A DNA stretch of 64,000 bases from CAVSUZ01 sp963791885 (GCA_963791885.1 CAWBUL010000008.1:310001-374000); one strand, 5' to 3'; shown: positions 52,224 through 61,455, counted from the stretch's first letter. Program-made: numbers and translations. The notes: generated by a model from the sequence alone, not told the origin.

Positions 52224-52689
52224 TCAACCCGCGGGACAGCGTACCAGCGGGAACGGAAAGTCTTTGCAGTTGGGGAAGCTGATCTGGTTCGGTCCCATCC
52301 GCTCCACGTGGAGGCTCGTCGGGACTATCACAGCCGAAGCCCGAATCGTCTCCGCCGAGGCCGGTCAAGGATGGAGATTGCGACGACGATGCCGCGCTGA
52401 ACCGGAAGACCACGCCATTGCCCGTGCCACGCACCGTTTCCACGAGGCGTTGGGTGTAGAATTCCTCGGTGAAGCTGGCTCGCATCACCGTATCGCGGGT
52501 GAAGATCACCGTCGGCTGGGCCAGGCACTGATCGGCTGAGATGACCGTCGGCGGGGGGAACAATCCTCCGGTCCATTCGCCCAGAAGGAAGGTCTGCGGC
52601 TGTTGCTGTTGCTGTTGCTGTTGCTGGGCGTCTGCTGGGATGGCGCAGGCCAGGCAAGATGTAAGCGCCAGGACGAACGGAATGCGCAT
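52224..52689 (-). pseudogene. Small secreted protein with polyglutamine run, frameshifted
   Basis: MRIPFVLALTSCLACAIPAD is a signal peptide, followed by a run of about nine Gln encoded by a (CTGTTG)n repeat at 52600-52625. The domain LGEWTGGLFPPPTVISADQC ... TVIFTRDTVMRASFTEEFY follows. Near 52320 one base is extra. In the corrected frame it ends LHVERMGPNQISFPNCKDFP then LVRC, with paired Cys. Function unknown. Confidence 0.65.
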
Positions 52690-52706
52690 CCTTCTGCTGT
52701 CCTCTT

Positions 52707-53657
52707 TCAAAGGAAACGAGCCAGGCGCACCGCCGTGTGCCCTCGGCTGGGCCGCAGGCTGGGCATCACGAGCAGGCAGTCGTCGTGAGGTGTGACGATT
52801 TCAATGTCGCCGTCGAGGGCGATCAGCGTGTTGCGGCGCGCGACCACATCGCCGCCGCGCCAAGGCTGCACGAAGGAAAACGCCGTGGTGCCCACAGTCA
52901 CGGCGCGCGTGACTTCGGCGAAGCGCTGGGCCCGACGCTCGGGCACCGAAAGTCCGGGCGGCGCCATCGCGAGATGATGGAGCAGGCCGGCGACGGTGGC
53001 ACGCATGACGGCGACGGATTGTGGGGTCCAGTGCTGGCCGGCCTCCACGAGGTTCGCAGCGAACGGCGTGGCGGGATCGCTGAACCGCGCGTAATCGATC
53101 ATGCGCAAGCCGCCGGCGTGGCCCCTGTCTGCCACAACAAGATTCGGCACACCGATCCCGCGCGCGAGCAGCCGGCCCTTCTGCGGCACGCCGCACAGGA
53201 TCAGCGGATCGGACGGCCAGAGCATCGAATGCAGATCGAGCAGCACGTCCACGGTATCGATCAGCGGGCGGATTTCGCGCGCCCGTTCCAGCTCCTGTGA
53301 GCGGCGAGGGCCATTCAGCACTTCCGTGTCCCACAGCCGATTCAGATCCTCATCTACAAAGCGCGAGAGAGTGGGTTGTTGCGGTTCGAACCGATCGAAG
53401 GCGGCGAGATTGATGAACCCGAATGTGAGTTGTCCGCGCGCCGGGCGCAGGCCGTCCCGCAGCATTTCGGCGAGCACGATGGCACCGGCGATTTCGTTGC
53501 CGTGCATCAGCGATGTGATGGCAACGTGCGGCCCGGCTTCCTTGGATTCGACCGTGGTGAAGCCAAGCACCCCGGTATTGCCGGCACGCCAGGGGCTTAG
53601 ATCCGGCGCTTCCAGCTGGACCTCGAATCTCGGCAAGACCGTCTCCGGTGCCGGCAC
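52707..53657 (-). CDS. Succinylglutamate desuccinylase/aspartoacylase family protein
   Basis: A 316-residue M14-like zinc deacylase. Zinc ligands are in ITSLMHGNEIAGAIVLAEML (HxxE) and the His of VLLDLHSMLWPSD; DEDLNRLW is the family arginine/carboxylate-binding segment. The GTG at 53657 is chosen: it is 5 bp after the argE stop and follows AGGA. It removes an acyl group from an amino acid or amide. It is coupled with an ArgE-like deacetylase. Confidence 0.85.
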   Translation of the reverse strand: MPAPETVLPRFEVQLEAPDLSPWRAGNTGVLGFTTVESKEAGPHVAITSLMHGNEIAGAIVLAEMLRDGLRPARGQLTFGFINLAAFDRFEPQQPTLSRFVDEDLNRLWDTEVLNGPRRSQELERAREIRPLIDTVDVLLDLHSMLWPSDPLILCGVPQKGRLLARGIGVPNLVVADRGHAGGLRMIDYARFSDPATPFAANLVEAGQHWTPQSVAVMRATVAGLLHHLAMAPPGLSVPERRAQRFAEVTRAVTVGTTAFSFVQPWRGGDVVARRNTLIALDGDIEIVTPHDDCLLVMPSLRPSRGHTAVRLARFL

Positions 53658-53662
53658 GAAAT

Positions 53663-54838
53663 TTATCCTGCCACGCGATCGACAAGCCGGCGGATGAAGC
53701 GATCGCAGGCGGCCAATTCGCTTTCCGCGATCCACTCATCAGGTTGGTGAGCCTGGGCAATGTGCCCCGGGCCGCAAACGATCGTGGGGATGCCGGCTTC
53801 CTGGTAGAAGCCAGCTTCGGTGCCGTAGCTGACCTTGCCGGTGCTGTTGAAGCCGCTGACCTGCTGGACCAGGCCGGTCAGTTCGTGGTTTGCCGGAAGC
53901 GAGAGCTTCGGCATACGCACCATCACCTCGTAACTGAACCCGCATTCAGGGTTCACGGCCTTCATCGCCGGCTCGATCTGACTGGCCACGTGGTCCCGCA
54001 ACCGAGCGTATTCATGGTCCAGGTCGTCGGCGGGGATGTTGCGCCATTCCATGTGGAACTGGGCGTGTTCGGGAATGATGTTGAGGATGGTACCGCCATG
54101 GACCGTGCCGACATGGATCGTGGTGTGCGGGGGGTCAAAGCCATCCTCGAACGGGCCTTGCGCTGCGAAGCGTCGCGCTTCGGCCGCGACGTAGGCGATG
54201 GCCTCGGCCGCGGCGTGCACCGCGTTGACGCCACGCGCCGGCTGACTGGAATGTCCCGGCATACCGCGGACCCGCACCATCAGGTTGAGCTTGCCCTTGT
54301 GCGCCAGGATTGGCTGCATGCCCGATGGCTCACCGACGACGCAGAGCGACGGTTTCCAACCGGACTCGGCAATGTCCTGCACCAGCCGGTTGGCACCGAA
54401 GCAGCCGACTTCCTCATCGTAGCTGATGAAGAGGTGCACGGGCTGACGGAGCGGGCGCTCGACGATTTCGGGCACGGCCGCGAGGCAGCTTGCGACGAAC
54501 CCCTTCATGTCGCAGGCGCCGCGGGCATAGAGCCGGCCGTCCTGGCGGCGCAGCGTGAACGGATCGGTGCTCCAGGCCTGGCCGTCCACCGGGACAGTGT
54601 CGACGTGGCCTGACAGGGCGATGCCGCCGGGTCCTTGCGGGCCGATGATCGCGTGGAGGTTCGCCTTCGTGCCGGTGGGGTCGTGGCTGATGCGGTATGG
54701 CACCGCGAACCGATCGAGCCAGTCCCGGACGAAGCCGATCAGCTCCAGGTTGGAGTTGCGGCTGGTGGTGTCGAATGCCGCCAGACGCGTCAGCATCTCC
54801 GTCGTTGTCAGGCGTGAGGCCGCGTTTGGTGCATCCAT
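53663..54838 (-). CDS. argE: Acetylornithine deacetylase (M20 peptidase family)
   Basis: A 391-residue M20 metallohydrolase. Zinc ligands and catalytic residues are in IALSGHVDTVPVDGQAWSTD, GRLYARGACDMKGFVASCLA and HLFISYDEEVGCFGANRL, and the last His is in CGPGHIAQAHQPDEW. GHSSQPARGVNAVHAAAEAI is the dimerisation-domain segment typical of ArgE. It deacetylates N-acetylornithine in arginine synthesis; in this context a broader N-acyl substrate is possible. Confidence 0.9.
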   Translation of the reverse strand: MDAPNAASRLTTTEMLTRLAAFDTTSRNSNLELIGFVRDWLDRFAVPYRISHDPTGTKANLHAIIGPQGPGGIALSGHVDTVPVDGQAWSTDPFTLRRQDGRLYARGACDMKGFVASCLAAVPEIVERPLRQPVHLFISYDEEVGCFGANRLVQDIAESGWKPSLCVVGEPSGMQPILAHKGKLNLMVRVRGMPGHSSQPARGVNAVHAAAEAIAYVAAEARRFAAQGPFEDGFDPPHTTIHVGTVHGGTILNIIPEHAQFHMEWRNIPADDLDHEYARLRDHVASQIEPAMKAVNPECGFSYEVMVRMPKLSLPANHELTGLVQQVSGFNSTGKVSYGTEAGFYQEAGIPTIVCGPGHIAQAHQPDEWIAESELAACDRFIRRLVDRVAG

Positions 54839-54863
54839 TGCGCGAGCTTATACGGACGGCGCC

Positions 54864-56105
54864 ATGCGGCAAACTCGGCTCCCCCCTCTGGCCCCTCGCT
54901 CCCTGCCGCTGCTGCACCGCTTATGGCGTGTCCTACCCGCCGATCAGCGCCGCTCGGCGATGCTGCGGATTGCCGCGACGCTGGCACCACGACCGGGATC
55001 GCCGCCAGCCGTCAGCACCGGAATCGCGGTGGTGGGGGAGTTCTCGCGTGCCTCGGGGCTTGGCGAATCCGCACGCTGGATGCTGCACGGATTGCAGGCG
55101 CTGGGCGTGAGGTGCACGGCACTGGATATCGGACCGAAGCTACCGGCGCATCGTGCGGACCTGCCCTCACCCGGATGCGCCGTGCCGCCTTCCGGCTACG
55201 CCCTGGCGCTGCACGTCAACCCGCCGTCGTTGCCGCTGGTGCTGCTGCGCTTGCCGCGCGGGTTGATGCGCGGGCGGCGGGTGATCGGATTCTGGAACTG
55301 GGAACTGCCGGTGGTGTCGCCCTCCTGGCGCGCCGGGCCGCGTTTCGTCCACCAAGTCTGGACAGCGTCGGCGTTCGCCGCGGATGCGCTGTCGCGGCTG
55401 GTCGCTCAGCCGGTCCGGATCGTGCCGTTTCCACTGGCGCTGGAGCCGGGGCTGGTGGCCGCGCAGCGCGAGCTGTTCGGCATCCCGCCGGGCGCCGTCG
55501 CGGTGCTGGTGTCCGCCAATCTCGGATCGTCGTTCGCGCGCAAGAACCCGCTGGCGGCGGTGGAGGCGTTCCGTGCGGCGTTCGGTGAGCGGACCGACCG
55601 GCTGTTGATCCTGAAGACGGGCAATCCCGATCATTTTCCGGCGGAATCCGCGCCGCTGATAGAGGCGGTGCGAAGTGCCCCCAACATACGCCTGATCACA
55701 GAGACCCTGGCCGAAAACGATGTGCGGGCGCTGACGGCGTCGGCGGACATCATGCTGTCGCTTCATCGCAGCGAAGGCTTCGGCCTGGTGATCGCGGAGG
55801 CCATGATGCAGGCGGTTCCGGTGATCGCCACGGGATGGTCGGCCAATATGGAGTTCATGGATGCCGACTGCGCGGTGCCGGTGCCGTATCGGCTGGTGCC
55901 GGTCAGCGATCCGCGCGGTGTGTATGACGCGCCCGGTGCGCAGTGGGCCGAGCCGGATGTGCGCACCGCTGCGGCGGCGTTGCGGCAACTGGCGGATGAT
56001 ACGGAGGCTCGCCGGGCGCTGGGCGCGCGCGGGCGGGCTGCGGTGCTGCGGCTCGGGACGGATCCTTTGGCCGATGCCGTACGGGGGCTGGGGATCGCCG
56101 TGTGA
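54864..56105 (+). CDS. Glycosyltransferase family 4
   Basis: A 413-residue GT-B glycosyltransferase. IAVVGEFSRASGLGESARWM starts the acceptor domain; VIGFWNWELPVVSPSW and VSANLGSSFARKNPLAAVEA follow. The donor-binding E-x7-E lies in SLHRSEGFGLVIAEAMMQAV. It probably builds surface polysaccharide. The next glycosyltransferase starts within its stop (GTGA). Confidence 0.88.
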   Translation: MRQTRLPPLAPRSLPLLHRLWRVLPADQRRSAMLRIAATLAPRPGSPPAVSTGIAVVGEFSRASGLGESARWMLHGLQALGVRCTALDIGPKLPAHRADLPSPGCAVPPSGYALALHVNPPSLPLVLLRLPRGLMRGRRVIGFWNWELPVVSPSWRAGPRFVHQVWTASAFAADALSRLVAQPVRIVPFPLALEPGLVAAQRELFGIPPGAVAVLVSANLGSSFARKNPLAAVEAFRAAFGERTDRLLILKTGNPDHFPAESAPLIEAVRSAPNIRLITETLAENDVRALTASADIMLSLHRSEGFGLVIAEAMMQAVPVIATGWSANMEFMDADCAVPVPYRLVPVSDPRGVYDAPGAQWAEPDVRTAAAALRQLADDTEARRALGARGRAAVLRLGTDPLADAVRGLGIAV

Positions 56106-57169
56106 AGGTGCTGGTGTGGCAATGGGGGCGACGCGGCGGGGCGCCTCGGTACGCGGCGGAGCTTGCCGCCGCTTTCCACGCGCTGCCGAACACGGAGGCG
56201 ATGCTGTCGCTGGCGGCCGATGCGGAGATCCGGCGCAGCGTGGATGCGCCGGCGTGCGATCTGGTGGTGCAGACGTACAATTCGGTGGTTGGACTTGGTG
56301 CGCGGTCTTTGACGTTTCCGCTGATGGTGATGCGGCTCGCGGCCTGGCTGCGGCGGAACCGGCCCGATTTCGCGGTATGCGCGCTGCCGGGGCCGCTCGA
56401 CTGGGTGTTCGCGCTGGCGCTGCGCCGGGTGGGCGTGCCGTTCGGTGTGATCGTGCATGATGCGGTGGCGCATCCCGGCGACGGTTATCCGTTTCAGATG
56501 ACACTGCAGCGGTTGCTGCTGCAATCAGCCGATGCGGTGGTGGCGCTGTCGTCGCATGTGATGGAGCAGGTGCGCGGGCAGGTTCGGGCCGGGGCGGCGT
56601 TGGGTGTGTCCGGCCATCCGCCATTCTCATTCGGCCCCATGCCGCCGGTGCTGGCGCATGGCGGGCCCGCGCGGTTGCTCTTTTTCGGCCGGTTGCTGGA
56701 CTACAAGGGGCTCGATCTGCTGGCTGAGGCGGTTCCGCGGCTGGAGGCCGGCACGTTCGTGCTGCGCGTCGCCGGCAGCGGACCTGAGAGTGCAGCCCTG
56801 GCGCGACTGCGCGCGTTGCAAGGCGTGACGGTGGAGAACCGGTGGTTCGCGGAGGATGAGATCGGGCCATTGCTGGGCTGGGCCGACGCGCTGGTGCTGC
56901 CGTATCGGGAGGCGACGCAGAGCGGTGTGGCGGCGGCGGCGCTCGCGGCGGGTCGGTTTGTTATCGCCACGCGCGTCGGCGGTCTGGTTGAGCAGTTGGG
57001 CGCGGAGAGGCTGGCGGTGCTGTGCGATGCGACGGCGGAGAGCCTGGCAGATGCGTTGCGGCGCTTCATCGCTGATCCGCCGCGTGCGGTCGTGCCCGCG
57101 GATGCCTCTGCATTGTGGCGCGCGCATGCGGCGGAAATCGCGGCGGTGATGGGCAGCGGACGCGGATAG
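56102..57169 (+). CDS. Glycosyltransferase family 4
   Basis: A 355-residue GT-B enzyme starting at a GTG overlapping the preceding stop. It has MKVLVWQWGRRGGAPRYAAE at the N-terminus, LLFFGRLLDYKGLDLLAEAV at the domain interface and LPYREATQSGVAAAALAAGR near the donor site. GT4-type residues are present but the canonical E-x7-E is weaker (first Glu in YREATQ). It forms a two-gene polysaccharide unit with its neighbour. Confidence 0.88.
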   Translation: MKVLVWQWGRRGGAPRYAAELAAAFHALPNTEAMLSLAADAEIRRSVDAPACDLVVQTYNSVVGLGARSLTFPLMVMRLAAWLRRNRPDFAVCALPGPLDWVFALALRRVGVPFGVIVHDAVAHPGDGYPFQMTLQRLLLQSADAVVALSSHVMEQVRGQVRAGAALGVSGHPPFSFGPMPPVLAHGGPARLLFFGRLLDYKGLDLLAEAVPRLEAGTFVLRVAGSGPESAALARLRALQGVTVENRWFAEDEIGPLLGWADALVLPYREATQSGVAAAALAAGRFVIATRVGGLVEQLGAERLAVLCDATAESLADALRRFIADPPRAVVPADASALWRAHAAEIAAVMGSGRG

Positions 57170-57175
57170 AATCGA

Positions 57176-57652
57176 TCAAGTCAACGGCGCGCCATCCTTG
57201 CGCGTGAAGCGATAGCCGCCCTCCGGCCTGGGGTGGCCATGCATGTCGATGTCGGAGTAACCGACCTCATCTCCGGACGTGCGGTCACCAACGACGAGCA
57301 GCAGCGCGTCAGCGCCGGCGCGATTCAGAAAGCGATGCCCGTTGCGCGTGCCCGCTGGGAATCCAGCGCACATGCCGGCGCTCAGGCGTTCTTCGCCCGC
57401 GTCTGTTTCCAAAACAACTTCACCCGACAGTACGTAGACGAACTCGTCCTGCCGCGAATGCCAGTGGCGGTGGGAGGATTGGCCTCCGGGCACGATCCTT
57501 GTGATGTTGACGCCAAAGTTCTTTAGACCCGCGTGATCGCCCAGCCGCCGATTCCAGCGACGCTGGTTCGCGGCCCGGTACGGCTCGGGATAGTTGGTGG
57601 CGTTGCTCTCCGGCAGGCTAAGAGGGTCGAAGCTTTGCGGTTTCGTGGTCAT
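57176..57652 (-). CDS. Cupin-domain protein
   Basis: A 158-residue single cupin: metal ligands in SSHRHWHSRQDEFVYVLSGE (two His and a Glu) and the second motif PAGTRNGHRFLNRAGAD. The ATG at 57652 is chosen because homology starts at KPQSFDPLSLPE. The fold could be a sensor, isomerase or dioxygenase. It is convergent with the glycosyltransferases, 6 bp away. Confidence 0.85.
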   Translation of the reverse strand: MTTKPQSFDPLSLPESNATNYPEPYRAANQRRWNRRLGDHAGLKNFGVNITRIVPGGQSSHRHWHSRQDEFVYVLSGEVVLETDAGEERLSAGMCAGFPAGTRNGHRFLNRAGADALLLVVGDRTSGDEVGYSDIDMHGHPRPEGGYRFTRKDGAPLT

Positions 57653-57700
57653 GATAATCAGGGTCCTCGGGTGGCCGTCTGGCATTAGTTTTGGAGCCCG

Positions 57701-58687
57701 CTACGGTTCGCTGGGCTGGGCCGCTCCGGCGCGAAGGCGCCGCATCTCGATCCCCTGCCAGATGAGCAGGATGGGCACGCCCACGACGACATCCCGCGAG
57801 CGGCGGAGGAGAGAGACTGCAAGTGAGACCTCGGGCGGCACGCCGAACAGCGCGCCCAGACCGGTATAGCCGGCCTCTTGCACGCCGGCGCTCACCGGAA
57901 CGAGGAAGGTGGCGGCGGCGATCGCCGCGACCAGTGATTCGATCGACAGCGCCGCCGCCACGTCCAGGCGGGCGCCCATCAGGCGAAAGGCGATCCAGCC
58001 GGCGAAACCGGTTCCGATCCATCCCACCAGGTGCAGGAAGAACCCGAGGGCGACACGACCGCGATCTCGGTAGATCGTGCGCATCACCTCCTGCACCACG
58101 GCGACGCGCTGGCGCGCGCCGGAGATGCGCCGTTCGGCGATACGCGTACTGATTTTGGCGAAGATGTCGGATGCGCCGCGCTGCAGCCAGACGAACAGGG
58201 TGACCGCCAGGACACCGAGTCCGATACCGAGTTCCAGCGGAAGGCGGAGGTCGGTTGTCGGGTTGCGGGAGAGCAGGATGGCGAGGCCGATGGCGGCGAA
58301 TACGACCTCGGCCAGGAATTCGGTCGTCAGGTCCACGATCGTGCTGGCGGTGGCCATGGGCCATGACAGGCCGTGCAGCATCACGGCTCGGGCGCCGAAG
58401 AAGAAACCGCCGAGCTGAGAGAAGGGGAGCAGGTTGGTGGAGGCGTCGCGGACCATGCGGCCCCAGATGAAAAGGGGCGCACGGCGGACCCCTCCGGCGC
58501 GGGCCAGCATGTCCCAGGCCAGACCGAGCGGGATGAACAGGACCAGTTGCCACACGCAGATGGCAGCGAAGCCGGCCGGGCCGACCGAGAGCAGGCTGGC
58601 GATTATCCGGTGGAAGCCGAAGGCTCCGACCAGGACCGTGCCCAGGACCACGCCCAGCAACGCAAGCACGAAGGAGAGTTTCTTCAC
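57701..58687 (-). CDS. HpnL-like / lysylphosphatidylglycerol synthase-type membrane protein
   Basis: A 328-residue protein with eight or so helices: KKLSFVLALLGVVLGTVLVG, WGRMVRDASTNLLPFSQLGG and VPVSAGVQEAGYTGLGALFG. The SxLLPFxQLGG and GVQEAG motifs are shared by HpnL (hopanoid-associated) and YbhN/LPG-synthase-TM proteins, which move lipids. HpnL acts with the hopanoid transporter HpnN elsewhere; no hpn genes are nearby. Confidence 0.82.
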   Translation of the reverse strand: MKKLSFVLALLGVVLGTVLVGAFGFHRIIASLLSVGPAGFAAICVWQLVLFIPLGLAWDMLARAGGVRRAPLFIWGRMVRDASTNLLPFSQLGGFFFGARAVMLHGLSWPMATASTIVDLTTEFLAEVVFAAIGLAILLSRNPTTDLRLPLELGIGLGVLAVTLFVWLQRGASDIFAKISTRIAERRISGARQRVAVVQEVMRTIYRDRGRVALGFFLHLVGWIGTGFAGWIAFRLMGARLDVAAALSIESLVAAIAAATFLVPVSAGVQEAGYTGLGALFGVPPEVSLAVSLLRRSRDVVVGVPILLIWQGIEMRRLRAGAAQPSEP

Positions 58688-58904
58688 CGCCGATTTTCCC
58701 GGGATGGGGGCGCTCTACACCTGAGAGCGCGACTTACGCTTCATCGACTTTCAGCCTGAAGCGATCGCGCTCTACACCAGCGTGAGGGGCGCGGGCTATA
58801 GAGTTGGATCCGCGCCGGTGCGGTTCGGCAGTGACGTAAGTTGTAACACGGAGTTCACGGAGGTTCCGCGGAGGGCCGCGGAGGCTGCGGGACAGCCGGG
58901 CGGG
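58688..58904. repeat. Dispersed intergenic repeat, copy at 58.7 kb
   Basis: The sequence starting CCGATTTTCCCGGGATGGG (58688) and ending in a TAACACGGAGTTCACGGAG stretch (~58845-58870) recurs with differences at about 60297-60425. The middle part GAGAGCGCGACTTACGCTTC ... CAGCCTGAAGCGATCGCG also occurs at 19093-19140. Copies contain short palindromes and no gene. Confidence 0.7.
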
Positions 58905-59665
58905 TTAGCGCCCGGTTATCGGAGGCCGAGGGTTTTCCGCGGGTTCGGGCGTTTTGGCGGCCCGTTTGTCGGGGAAGAACATGGGGCGGTCCCAGCCCGG
59001 GCCTCGGGGGCCGAACTGCGCCTGGTCGAGCAGGGCGCGGCGGGCGGGGCTTTCTTTAGGACGGTCCGGTTGTCTCGGTGGAGTCTCAGTTTTCGTTTCG
59101 CGGGACTGCGGGTCGGTTTTTGAGATGCTTGGCTGGCGTGTCACGGCCGGCGCGGGCCGCTGCGGGACGTATGGTTCCGGCGTGGGGTCCGGCATCTGCT
59201 CGATGGCCTCGGCGGTGGTGACCATGGTGATGTGCTCGATCCGCTCGGCCGTGTCGGTGGCGGCGTGGTCGGCGTGGCGTTTGCGGGTCTCGGCCTGGAG
59301 GCGGTGGATTTCGCGCAAGGTGCGCTTCGCTTCGCGCTGCAAGGAGAGGCCCTGCGCCCGGCATTGGGCGGCGAGTCGATGCTCACCATTGGCACGGTAG
59401 ACGTAGACCCAGTGGAAGGCGTCACGGGATTGCTCGTTGGCGACGATGAGGTCGGCGGCGAGTTCGGCCTCGATCATGTCGTTCGGGCGGAGGGCGGAGA
59501 TCCGGGCGGTGATGCTGCGCTTGCGAAGGGCTTTGGTTTCGTCGGCGTTGTCCGGCAGGGGTGGAAGGGGCCGGAGAGGGTGCGGACGAGATAGGCGTAG
59601 GATTCCGCCGGGAGGGGGTAGGGGAGGTCGTCGGGGGTGATGAGGATGTCGGTGGTGTCGGTCAT
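58905..59665 (-). pseudogene. Hypothetical gene carrying the 48-bp repeat motif, frameshifted
   Basis: From MTDTTDILITPDDLPYPLPA (ATG 59665) the frame runs to about 59555, where one C seems lost from a C-run. The continuing frame reads LPDNADETKALRKRSITARI, NDMIEAELAADLIVANEQSR, and YVYRANGEHRLAAQCRAQGL, with the coiled region TLREIHRLQAETRKRH, RIEHITMV and a Pro-rich tail with DPQSRETKTETPPRQ. The tail unit equals the repeat at 11 and 31 kb. Function unknown. Confidence 0.65.
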
Positions 59666-59784
59666 GGGGGTGGGATGTAGGTTAGTATAGTGGACATTCA
59701 ATGTTAGAATTTAAGGAGTCACGGGGCAGGCCAAACCCCGCTGAATCAGCGCGTGCTCGTTCGGCCTGTGGTATCGGTTGATCG

Positions 59785-60261
59785 ATGATGGACGCCCTGC
59801 CCCTGCCCGCCGAAATCGTCATTGGCGCAGCCGGGCCCGAGGACGCGGCGGCCATCGCTGAAATTCACCTTGCCGCCCGCCGGCAGGCGATGCCCTATCT
59901 TCGGCTGGCACACACGGATGACGAAACCCGGGCATACTTCGCCGGAGCGGTAGGTCATCGGCCAAGCGCATGGTGGGTGGTGCGTCATCGGGGACAGGTC
60001 GCTGCCTATATGCTGATCGACGGCGACGCTCTCGATCACTTCTATGCCGCACCGGTTTATCAGGGGCGGGGATTTGGGTCTGCGCTGCTCGCGAAGGCCA
60101 AGACCCTGAGCCCGGATCGGCTCGAACTGTGGACGTTTCAGCGCAACGCGCGGGCACGCGGTTTCTACGAGGGCCACGGCTTCCGCGCCGTTCGGCAAAC
60201 CGAAGGGGAAAACGAGGAACGCGAGCCGGACGTGCAGTATGAATGGCGGCGCGCGATATGA
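59785..60261 (+). CDS. GNAT family N-acetyltransferase
   Basis: A 158-residue acetyltransferase: EIVIGAAGPEDAAAIAEIHL, then the acetyl-CoA site APVYQGRGFGSALLAKAKTL (Q/RxxGxG/A) and ELWTFQRNARARGFYEGHGF. The acceptor is unknown. Starts at 59785 or 59788 (MM). It lies between two copies of the intergenic repeat, so it may be part of the accessory block. Confidence 0.87.
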   Translation: MMDALPLPAEIVIGAAGPEDAAAIAEIHLAARRQAMPYLRLAHTDDETRAYFAGAVGHRPSAWWVVRHRGQVAAYMLIDGDALDHFYAAPVYQGRGFGSALLAKAKTLSPDRLELWTFQRNARARGFYEGHGFRAVRQTEGENEEREPDVQYEWRRAI

Positions 60262-60688
60262 CTCTGCCCTACTCCATCGTCGGCAGCTCGTAACCGCCGA
60301 TTTTCCCGGGTGGGCGCGCTCTACACCATGGTGTCGGCCCCGCGGCATAGGGTGGGATCCATGCCGCGCCGGCGCGGTTCGGCAGTGACGGTAGTTATAA
60401 CACGGAGGTCTCGCGGAGCGCGCGGAGTGCACTGCCTAGCCTGGCGGGTTCTGAATTGCGTTCTGAGATCAGAGGCGTACTATTAACGGTTATAGGCACC
60501 TTCATCTGGGCATATGGTGCGTATGTGCCGCTCTTTTGGTGACCACTCCAGTTTGTGAGACGTTCGAAATGACTTTACATAATGATGTTTCACGCGGCGA
60601 CGGGAGAGCGGCGCGCCGAACCGCGAGATCGCTCAGAGCTACAACGTCCGCAAAAGCACAATTCGAGGCTGGCGGAGGAAGCAACTTG
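60262..60688. other. Gap with second intergenic repeat copy and A/T-rich promoter region
   Basis: 60297-60425 matches the 58.7-kb repeat (CCGATTTTCCCGGG..., GCGCTCTACACC, TTCGGCAGTGACG, TAACACGGAG). From about 60470 the DNA becomes A/T-rich (TATTAACGGTTATAGGCACC), a likely promoter for the HNH-like gene. In-frame starts at 60536-60569 exist but lack a ribosome site. Confidence 0.6.
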
Positions 60689-61276
60689 ATGAGCGCCCGT
60701 TTGTTGGAGTTCGATCCAACACCAGCCGGGCTGGTTACGCACCCACTCAGAGCCTACAAGTCAATCTGGGCAAAAGTGCGCCGGACGCTGTTGAAAGAGT
60801 ATGGGGCCGTTTGCCAGGTCTGTGGGCATGTGGCTGAGGCTCGAAGGCACATCCACTGTCATGAGGTCTATGCTTTTCCCGACAACACCGTAGTAAAACT
60901 GGGGCAAGTCATGTTGCTCTGCTGGCGTTGCCACGATGCGATTCACTTTGATCGCACCCAACGCCGAAGCGGCGAGGAGTATATTCGGGAGATCGCTTCG
61001 CATTATCGGGCTGTCAATGGCGGTCTTTCAGAGAAGGCTTTTGAACGAGACCTGGACACAATGTTCCGCCGGACAAACGCGCTTCGCAAATCCTATGGAG
61101 GCCCCGCCGCCACACCGCCGCTGGACTATGGGCCGTACCAAAGCCTTGTCACCGACTATCTCGCGAGAAAGTCGGTGCGCAAGCGGGGACACGACGATGA
61201 CGGCGATGAGTTCGAGATGGTACCCGACCACGAGTTCCCGGAGGATACGGCGATGTGGAGAGAGTGCTTCGATTAG
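60689..61276 (+). CDS. Small HNH/zinc-knuckle protein next to Shedu
   Basis: A 195-residue protein from the ATG at 60689, preceded by GGAGGAA at the right distance; the longer in-frame ATG at 60569 has no such site. Cys42 and Cys45 (VCQVCGH), His56/His58-Glu59 (RHIHCHEVYAF), and Cys78, Cys81, His82, His86 (LLCWRCHDAIH) form an HNH/treble-clef pattern. The C-terminal third is acidic (HDDDGDEFEMVPDHEFPED). It may be a nuclease or a zinc-binding partner. It lies 179 bp upstream of sduA on the same strand in A/T-richer DNA. Confidence 0.7.
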   Translation: MSARLLEFDPTPAGLVTHPLRAYKSIWAKVRRTLLKEYGAVCQVCGHVAEARRHIHCHEVYAFPDNTVVKLGQVMLLCWRCHDAIHFDRTQRRSGEEYIREIASHYRAVNGGLSEKAFERDLDTMFRRTNALRKSYGGPAATPPLDYGPYQSLVTDYLARKSVRKRGHDDDGDEFEMVPDHEFPEDTAMWRECFD

Positions 61277-61455
61277 CGACACATAGGTGCGGCTAGGCCC
61301 GTTCCGGGTCCGGTAGGGAATTTTTGCAGCGGGTCGAGTTGCCGTAAGGGTCTTATGCGGCGTGGGATTGGCCCCCCGCAAGGAGCCGTCGGTCCCCCGA
61401 TCCGCAGCGGATATCTCTCTGCCAAACCTAATCAATCCGATGAAGGGAACAGGCA

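Noticed and set aside
55167..56870. A 567-codon minus frame opposite the two glycosyltransferases
   Set aside because: Arg/Pro/Ala-rich antisense shadow of high-GC genes; the plus-strand frames have clear GT4 motifs and a GTGA coupling.
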